Shown: one piece after another, positions 59,009 through 64,000 of the stretch
How positions within the stretch are numbered: the stretch's first letter is position 1
Layout of the letters: the number at the start of each line of letters is the position of its first letter
DNA from: VRUE01 sp963762205
GTDB lineage: Bacteria; Actinomycetota; Thermoleophilia; Solirubrobacterales; 70-9
Reading direction: 5' to 3'
NCBI GenBank assembly: GCA_963762205.1
Contig: CAVXJZ010000003.1
Coordinates: forward strand, 62,001-126,000
Length of the DNA: 64,000 nucleotides
The notes under the pieces: generated by a model
Seen by the model: only the letters and a program-made list of their open reading frames with translations
Told to the model about the DNA's origin: nothing
Database searches by the model: none
Made by a program: the position numbers and the translations under genes

Positions 59009-60118
59009 TTGAAGCTGAGCACCAAACGCGACGAGCTTGTCTCGAAACTCTCCGTCGTCTCCCGGGCGGTCTCCACCCGCGCCGCGACCCAGTCGCTCGC
59101 CGGAATCCTGATCTCCGTGAGCGACGACGGCACGGTCAGCCTCTCGGCGACCGACCTCGAGATGGGCCTGCAGACCGAACTGAAGGCCGAGGCGGAGGGC
59201 ACGGGATCGGTCCTGCTGCCAGGCCGCCTGCTCGCCGAGCTCGCCCGCTCGCTCGGCGACGAGTCGGTTCAGCTCGAGGTTCGCGAGTCCGAGCACGACG
59301 TCGAGATCCACAGCGGCGGCTCGAGCTTTCACCTACGGGTCCTACCGGCCGAGGACTTCCCCAAGTTTCCCGATCAGGGCGAGCAGCCGTTGGCGATGCC
59401 GGCCGCGGCCCTGGCCGAGACGGTCGAGGTGGTTGCCCGCGCCGCCTCTCGCGACGACATGCGCCCGGTCCTGACCGGGGTGTTGGTCAGCGCCGCCGGC
59501 GAGGAGATGACGATGGTCGCGACCGACTCCTATCGCCTGGCGGTGAAGACGGCCAAGCTCGAGCCGGGAATCGACGGCGAGCTGGAGGCGAACATCCCGG
59601 CACGTGCGCTGCGCGAGCTCGGTCGGATCGTCACCGCCGACGGGGTCGAGCAGGTCGCGGTCAGCCTGCTTCCCAACCAGGCCGTGTTCAGGGCAGGGTC
59701 GATCGTCCTCAACACGAGGCTGATCGACGGGCAGTTCCCGAACTTTCGACAACTCCTGCCGGAGTCCTACGAGCACGACGTACGACTTCCACGCGAGGAA
59801 TTCCTGGAGGTCACCCGACGGGTGAGCCAGCTCGCGCAGAGGAACGCGCCGCTGCGCCTCTCATTCGCCCCGAGCGAGCTGACCGTGGCCGCCTCGACCC
59901 CGGACGTCGGCGACGCCGAGGAGACGATGCCGGCGGCATTCGAGGGCGAGCCGCTGGAGATCGGCTTCAACCCCGAGTTCCTCAAGGAGGGGATCGAGAG
60001 CGTCGAGGGGGACGAGGTGATGTTGCGCGTGATCTCGCCGCTGCGCCCGGGGCTGCTGCAGCCGGTCGACAACGAGGACTTCCGCTACCTGGTGATGCCG
60101 ATCCGCCTCAACGTCTAA
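59009..60118 (+). CDS. dnaN: DNA polymerase III beta subunit (sliding clamp)
   Basis: Ring clamp that holds the polymerase on DNA. The 369-residue protein has three repeated clamp domains; LPGRLLAELARSL, VATDSYRLAVKT, ELTVAASTPDVGDAEET and the C-terminal YLVMPIRL are typical. TTG start at 59009 (MKLSTKRDELV); no ATG or GTG fits. Between the candidate oriC and recF. Confidence 0.96.
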   Translation: MKLSTKRDELVSKLSVVSRAVSTRAATQSLAGILISVSDDGTVSLSATDLEMGLQTELKAEAEGTGSVLLPGRLLAELARSLGDESVQLEVRESEHDVEIHSGGSSFHLRVLPAEDFPKFPDQGEQPLAMPAAALAETVEVVARAASRDDMRPVLTGVLVSAAGEEMTMVATDSYRLAVKTAKLEPGIDGELEANIPARALRELGRIVTADGVEQVAVSLLPNQAVFRAGSIVLNTRLIDGQFPNFRQLLPESYEHDVRLPREEFLEVTRRVSQLAQRNAPLRLSFAPSELTVAASTPDVGDAEETMPAAFEGEPLEIGFNPEFLKEGIESVEGDEVMLRVISPLRPGLLQPVDNEDFRYLVMPIRLNV

Positions 60119-60124
60119 GGCGCC

Positions 60125-61222
60125 GTGCTGGTCGCCGCAGCCGAGGCCGCACCGCTGCGCAGCCTCGAGGCGCTGCGGGTCGAGCTGGGCGGCGGGATCG
60201 TCAGCCTGATCGGCCCCAACGGGGCGGGCAAGACGAACTTCCTCGAGGCTCTCTATTTCGCCCTCACCGGCCGCTCCTTCCGCACCGGCGACCGCCGCGA
60301 CCTGATCCCCTTCGGCGGCAGCATCGCCCGGGCGCAGGCCCTGGTTCGCGGCGAGGACGGCATAGAGCGGACCCTGATGGCGTCCGTGAGTCGCGCCGAG
60401 GGTCGCCGGCATCTGCTCGACGGCAACCCGGCCGACCCGCCGACCCTGGCCCGCCACCGCCCGCCGGTCGCCGTCTTCTCGCCCGATCGGCTGACCCTGG
60501 TCAAGGGGCCTCCCGGCGAGCGTCGCGCCCACCTCGACGGCTTCGTCGCCGCCCGCTGGCCATCGCGCGCCGAGCTGCGACGCCGCTACGGGCAGGCCCT
60601 GGCGCAGCGCAACGCGCTGGTGGCCAGGGTCGCCTCCGGCGCCGGCCCGGCCGCCGAGCTCGACGCCTGGGACTCCTCGCTGGCCGAGGCGGCGGCGCCG
60701 CTGATCGCCGCCCGCGCCGAGGCCGTCGATGAGCTGGCGCCCGGCTTTGCCGCGGCGGCGGACGAGCTCGGCCTCGGGCCCGACGCCTCGCTCGAGTACG
60801 CGCCGCGCGCCGACCGCACGGCGGAGGAGATTCGCACCGGCCTGGCCGAGCGCCGCGACGCCGACCTGAGGCTGGGCAGGACCTCGTGGGGGCCCCACCT
60901 CGACGAGCTGAGGCTGTCCGCGGCCGGAGGCCGCGCCCTGCGCCGCTTTGGCTCGCAGGGCGAACAGCGGGCGGCGCTGCTGGCCCTGATCTTCGCCGAG
61001 CGCGACGCCCTGATGGAGGCGCGCCGCGTCACCCCGCTGCTGCTCCTCGACGACGTGATGAGCGAGCTCGACCCGGAGCGCCGCGAGCGCCTCGTCGCAC
61101 GCCTGGCCCGCGGCGGTCAGGCCCTGGTCACCGCCGCCTCGGCCGACTCGGTGCCCCCCGCCGCCCGCGAGAGCGTCGTCGCCATGCCGGAGGCCGCGAC
61201 GCGGATCGCGGCGGCCGCTTGA
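60125..61222 (+). CDS. recF: DNA replication and repair protein RecF
   Basis: SMC-like ATPase in recombinational repair. The 365-residue protein has Walker A GPNGAGKTNFLEAL (about 34-47), the FSPDRLTLVKGPPGERRAHLD region, signature SQGEQRAALLAL and Walker B LLLLDDVMSELD. GTG start 6 bases after dnaN. The N-terminus before Walker A is slightly short, but standard for RecF. Confidence 0.95.
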   Translation: MLVAAAEAAPLRSLEALRVELGGGIVSLIGPNGAGKTNFLEALYFALTGRSFRTGDRRDLIPFGGSIARAQALVRGEDGIERTLMASVSRAEGRRHLLDGNPADPPTLARHRPPVAVFSPDRLTLVKGPPGERRAHLDGFVAARWPSRAELRRRYGQALAQRNALVARVASGAGPAAELDAWDSSLAEAAAPLIAARAEAVDELAPGFAAAADELGLGPDASLEYAPRADRTAEEIRTGLAERRDADLRLGRTSWGPHLDELRLSAAGGRALRRFGSQGEQRAALLALIFAERDALMEARRVTPLLLLDDVMSELDPERRERLVARLARGGQALVTAASADSVPPAARESVVAMPEAATRIAAAA

Positions 61223-61232
61223 GGCGGCTCCG

Positions 61233-61538
61233 GTGAGCCGCCGCCGCGCGCCGAGGCCGGCCTCCGGCGCCCTACGGGCCGCGCTCGATCAGGCGGCTCC
61301 CCGGACCACGCTGGCGATGGTCCAGGCGGCCTGGGAGGAGACCGTCGGCGAGCGTGTCGCGGCGGTCGCCCAGCCGGTCTCCGAGCGCTCGGGGACGGTC
61401 ACCGTGCGGTGCCAGGACCCGGTCTGGACGCAGGAGCTCGAGCTCATGCAGGAGAGTCTCCTGGAGCGCCTCAGAGAGCAACTCGGAGCGCAGGCGCCGC
61501 AAAGTTTGCGCTTTCGCGGGGAAGACACTGCCAATTAG
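61233..61538 (+). CDS. DUF721 (DciA-like) family protein
   Basis: A 101-residue protein with VQAAWEETVGERVAAVAQPVS and VRCQDPVWTQELELMQESLLERL, the core of DUF721 proteins. The family includes DciA, a DnaB-helicase operator in many bacteria, and actinobacterial members sit between recF and gyrB, as here. If active, it might overlap in role with the DnaC-like gene next to dnaB. GTG start 10 bases after recF. Confidence 0.85.
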   Translation: MSRRRAPRPASGALRAALDQAAPRTTLAMVQAAWEETVGERVAAVAQPVSERSGTVTVRCQDPVWTQELELMQESLLERLREQLGAQAPQSLRFRGEDTAN

Positions 61539-61540
61539 CG

Positions 61541-61559
61541 ACTTTTGCCCGTGATTTGC
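61541..61559 (+). promoter_or_regulatory. 19-bp motif shared with dnaA upstream region (gyrB side)
   Basis: acttttgcccgtgatttgc, 17 of 19 identical to 57491-57509. It lies two bases after the DUF721 stop, 136 bases before gyrB. See the dnaA-side entry. Confidence 0.55.
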
Positions 61560-61634
61560 AGGGATTTTATGTCCTGGGGAGAAGCCTTCGGACCCCTGAA
61601 ACTGGTATCCTTATGTCAACTTGATCAGACCCCG

Positions 61635-61671
61635 ACCCCGGCATTAGGCAAGACGCTCGGGCCGGGGTTTT
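61635..61671 (+). terminator. Terminator-like hairpin in the gyrB leader
   Basis: ACCCCGGC (61635-61642) pairs with GCCGGGGT (61661-61668) and is followed by TTTTC. It lies 24 bases before the gyrB start, so it could end the recF-DUF721 transcript or act as an attenuator for gyrB. Confidence 0.6.
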
Positions 61672-61694
61672 CTATGCGATCTGGAAGGGACTAG

Positions 61695-64000
61695 TTGGCT
61701 CAGAAATCCAAGTCCGGCGGCGATAGGAAACAGGCGGACCCCGGCTCCTACGGCGCCAAGGACATCACCGTCCTGGAAGGCCTCGAGGCGGTGCGCAAGC
61801 GCCCCGGGATGTACATCGGCTCGACCGGCCCCCGCGGCCTCCACCACCTGGTCTACGAGGTGGTCGACAACTCGGTCGACGAGGCGATCGCCGGTCACTG
61901 CGACAGCGTCCGGGTCGTCCTGCACCCGGACAACAGCTGCACCGTCATCGACGACGGCCGCGGGATCCCGGTCGGCGAAATGAAGAAAGAGAAGAAGCCC
62001 GCCGCCGAAGTCGTGCTGACGACCCTGCACGCCGGCGGCAAGTTCGGCGACGGCGGTGGCTACAAAGTCTCCGGCGGCCTGCACGGCGTCGGCGTCTCAG
62101 TCGTCAACGCGCTCTCCGAGCGCCTCCATCTGCAGATCAGTACCGACGGGAACGTCTGGACCCAGGACTACGAGCGGGGCAAGCCCGACGCCGGCCTCGC
62201 GAAGGGGGCGGCGAGCAAGTCGACGGGCACGACGATCACCTTCCTGCCCGACGCCGAGGTCTTCTCGACGAGCTCGAGTTCGACTACGCGACGCTCGCCG
62301 AGCGACTGCGCGAGACGGCCTTCCTCACCCGCGGCCTCAAGATCGAGTTGGTCGACGAGCGCAGCGGCGGCCAGCAGCGACACCTTCCATTACGAGGGCG
62401 GCCTGGTCGACTTCGTCGCCCACCTCAACGAGAACAAGGACCCGCTGCACCGCAAGACGGTCTCCTTCGAGAGCGAGAGCGAGGACGGCCAGGTCGAGGT
62501 GGCGATGCAGTGGAACTCCTCCTACCAGGAATCGGTCTTCAGCTTCGCCAACAACATCAACACCCACGAGGGCGGCTCCCACCTCTCCGGATTCCGCTCC
62601 GCCCTGACCAGGACCCTCAACGCCTACGCCCGCGGCAAGGGCCTGCTCAAGGAGAAAGACGAGAACCTGACCGGCGACGACGTCCGCGAGGGGCTGACGG
62701 CGGTGATCTCGGTCAAGCTCCAGGACCCTCAGTTCGAGGGGCAGACCAAGACCAAACTCGGCAACCCGGCGGTCGAGGGCCTGGTCAAAGAGGCCGTCAA
62801 CCGCAAGCTCGGCGAGTTCTTCGAGGAGAACCCCGGCGAGGCGCGGCGGATCGTGGGCAAGGCGGTCGACGCCGCGCGTGCCCGCCAGGCGGCGCGCAAA
62901 GCCCGCGACCTGACCAGGCGAAAGTCGGCGCTCGAGAACTCGACCCTGCCCGGCAAGCTCGCCGACTGCACCGTGCGCGACCCGGCCCTGGCCGAGCTCT
63001 TTATCGTCGAGGGCGATTCGGCGGGTGGCTCGGCCAAGCAGGGCCGCGACCGCAACACCCAGGCCGTGCTGCCGCTGCGCGGCAAGATCATCAACGTCGA
63101 GAAGGCGCGGATAGACAAGGTCCTCTCCAACAACGAGATCCAGGCGCTGATCACCGCCGTCGGCACCGGTGTGCGCGAGGAGTTCGACATCGGCGAGGCG
63201 AGGTACCACAAAGTCGTGCTGATGACCGATGCCGACGTCGACGGCGCCCACATCCGGACGCTGGTCCTGACCTTCCTCTACCGTGAGATGCGCGAGCTGA
63301 TCGAGGCGGGCTACGTCTACATCGCGAAGCCGCCGCTCTACAAGCTCAAGACCGGCAAGAACGAGGTCTACATCGAGCGTGAGGGCGAACTGGAAGAGCT
63401 GCTGCTGCGCGACAAGCTCGAGCAGCTGGAGCTCGTCGACGGCAAGGGCAAGTCGCACAAGCTGACCGCCGCCAGGTGGCAGCGCTTCAACCGGCGCCTC
63501 AAGGAGCACGAGGGCTGGTCGGACTCGCTGCAGGCCGAGTTCGGGCACGAGCTGGTCGGCTTCCTGACCGAGTCGCAGGTCCTCGACCAGGGCGCCGCGA
63601 CCCTCGCCGGCGTCAAGAAGCTGCTCGGCGGGGAGGGCGCCGAGAGCGACACCTTCGACACCGAGATCGTCGAGGAGAGCGACGACGGCTTCCGGGTGCG
63701 TGCCGTGCACCGCAGCGACGGCCTGGCGCGGACCTTCGGCCTCACCGACGCGCTGTTCAAGTCGAACGACTACCGGCGGCTGGTCGAAGCCCACGTCGAG
63801 CTGATCAAGCAGGTCGGCCCGGCTCCCTTCAAGCTGACGCTGGGCCAGAAGAGCCGCGCCGCCGAGTCCTTCGCCGAGCTGCGCCGCACGGTCCTCGAGC
63901 TCGCCCGCCAGGGCGTGACGATGCAGCGCTTCAAGGGCCTCGGCGAGATGAACGCCGAGCAGCTGCGCGAGACGACGATGGACCCGGCGAGCCGCATGCT
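61695..64000 (+). CDS. gyrB: DNA gyrase subunit B, C-terminus cut by window edge, internal compensating frameshift
   Basis: ATPase subunit of the type II topoisomerase that supercoils DNA. TTG start at 61695 with GGAAGGGA upstream (MAQKSKSGGDRK). GHKL motifs: EVVDNSVDEAI, DDGRGIPVGE, GGLHGVGVSVVNAL; later TOPRIM parts EGDSAGGSAKQGRDR and MTDADVDGAHI, then QRFKGLGEMN near the edge. The frame is open throughout, but between about 62262 and 62385 it reads as Ser/Thr/Arg junk; the neighbouring frame there gives DELEFDYATLAERLRE and TAFLTRGLKIEL, the expected sequence. Two indels (+2 or -1, then +1) cancel each other. Otherwise a normal, full gyrB. Confidence 0.95.
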   Translation, partial: MAQKSKSGGDRKQADPGSYGAKDITVLEGLEAVRKRPGMYIGSTGPRGLHHLVYEVVDNSVDEAIAGHCDSVRVVLHPDNSCTVIDDGRGIPVGEMKKEKKPAAEVVLTTLHAGGKFGDGGGYKVSGGLHGVGVSVVNALSERLHLQISTDGNVWTQDYERGKPDAGLAKGAASKSTGTTITFLPDAEVFSTSSSSTTRRSPSDCARRPSSPAASRSSWSTSAAAASSDTFHYEGGLVDFVAHLNENKDPLHRKTVSFESESEDGQVEVAMQWNSSYQESVFSFANNINTHEGGSHLSGFRSALTRTLNAYARGKGLLKEKDENLTGDDVREGLTAVISVKLQDPQFEGQTKTKLGNPAVEGLVKEAVNRKLGEFFEENPGEARRIVGKAVDAARARQAARKARDLTRRKSALENSTLPGKLADCTVRDPALAELFIVEGDSAGGSAKQGRDRNTQAVLPLRGKIINVEKARIDKVLSNNEIQALITAVGTGVREEFDIGEARYHKVVLMTDADVDGAHIRTLVLTFLYREMRELIEAGYVYIAKPPLYKLKTGKNEVYIEREGELEELLLRDKLEQLELVDGKGKSHKLTAARWQRFNRRLKEHEGWSDSLQAEFGHELVGFLTESQVLDQGAATLAGVKKLLGGEGAESDTFDTEIVEESDDGFRVRAVHRSDGLARTFGLTDALFKSNDYRRLVEAHVELIKQVGPAPFKLTLGQKSRAAESFAELRRTVLELARQGVTMQRFKGLGEMNAEQLRETTMDPASRM

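Overview
The window is GC-rich chromosomal DNA (roughly 70% G+C by eye) from a deep-branching actinobacterium, most likely of the class Thermoleophilia (Solirubrobacterales or relatives). This is inferred from a menaquinone-based respiratory chain with a Bacillus-type split cytochrome b/c complex, a six-gene mce operon, alanine/arginine-rich proteins, GTG/TTG starts and many apparently leaderless genes. It carries the origin-proximal block rnpA-rpmH-dnaA-dnaN-recF-gyrB with parAB, so the right end is at or next to oriC.

Layout. 1-5.3 kb: trehalose synthesis (otsA, cut by the window edge, and treT), then a coupled HtrA-type lipoprotein protease / histidine kinase / response regulator operon. 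5.4-8.1 kb: a FlgM-like mini-gene, thiL, a flippase-like membrane protein and a small membrane protein. 8.2-14.5 kb: rpsF-ssb-rpsR-rplI, a membrane protein, dnaB, a dnaC-like loader and purA. 14.5-30.3 kb: envelope block with a lipoprotein, a TetR regulator, six consecutive mce genes downstream of an MMPL-type RND transporter, bracketed by two paralogous secreted proteins. 30.3-36 kb: tRNA-Lys, a flavin monooxygenase, a TPR protein, tatC-tatA, a zinc-ribbon protein, a polyprenyl diphosphate synthase and ubiE/menG. 36-42.3 kb: qcrA-qcrB-qcrC, then hemL, a fused AhbA/AhbB-type siroheme decarboxylase-like gene and hemB. 42.3-52 kb: an ABC exporter, a YmdB-type phosphodiesterase, a GT-C-like membrane protein, an ENPP-type phosphodiesterase, an aminotransferase, a D-Ala-D-Ala-ligase-like gene and a collagen-like surface protein. 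52.3-64 kb: bifunctional-nuclease-family gene, tRNA-Ile, parB-parA-rsmG-jag-yidC-yidD-rnpA-rpmH on the minus strand and dnaA-dnaN-recF-DUF721-gyrB on the plus strand.

The most unusual features lie between genes. Three micro-ORFs (two of 23 codons, one 9-codon deletion derivative) sit exactly inside ATGA stop/start overlaps of the mce and qcr operons; they look like an actinobacterial counterpart of mycobacterial MIRU elements. Two ~95-nt palindromic elements, 10 kb apart, share a conserved core and have stems kept paired by compensatory changes. A 19-bp motif is shared by the upstream regions of dnaA and gyrB. At least a dozen genes begin 7-8 nt after a TANNNT hexamer without a Shine-Dalgarno sequence, which indicates leaderless mRNAs.

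Quality caveat: about twenty 1-2-base indels disrupt genes that should be intact (dnaA, gyrB, ssb, rnpA, yidC, hemL, qcrA, a dnaC-like gene, a ddl-like gene, an mce gene, an ABC ATPase and others). Several lie in G/C homopolymers. Sequencing or assembly error is the likeliest cause, so such genes are annotated over their full reconstructed span. No CRISPR array, rRNA, prophage or insertion-sequence transposase was seen.
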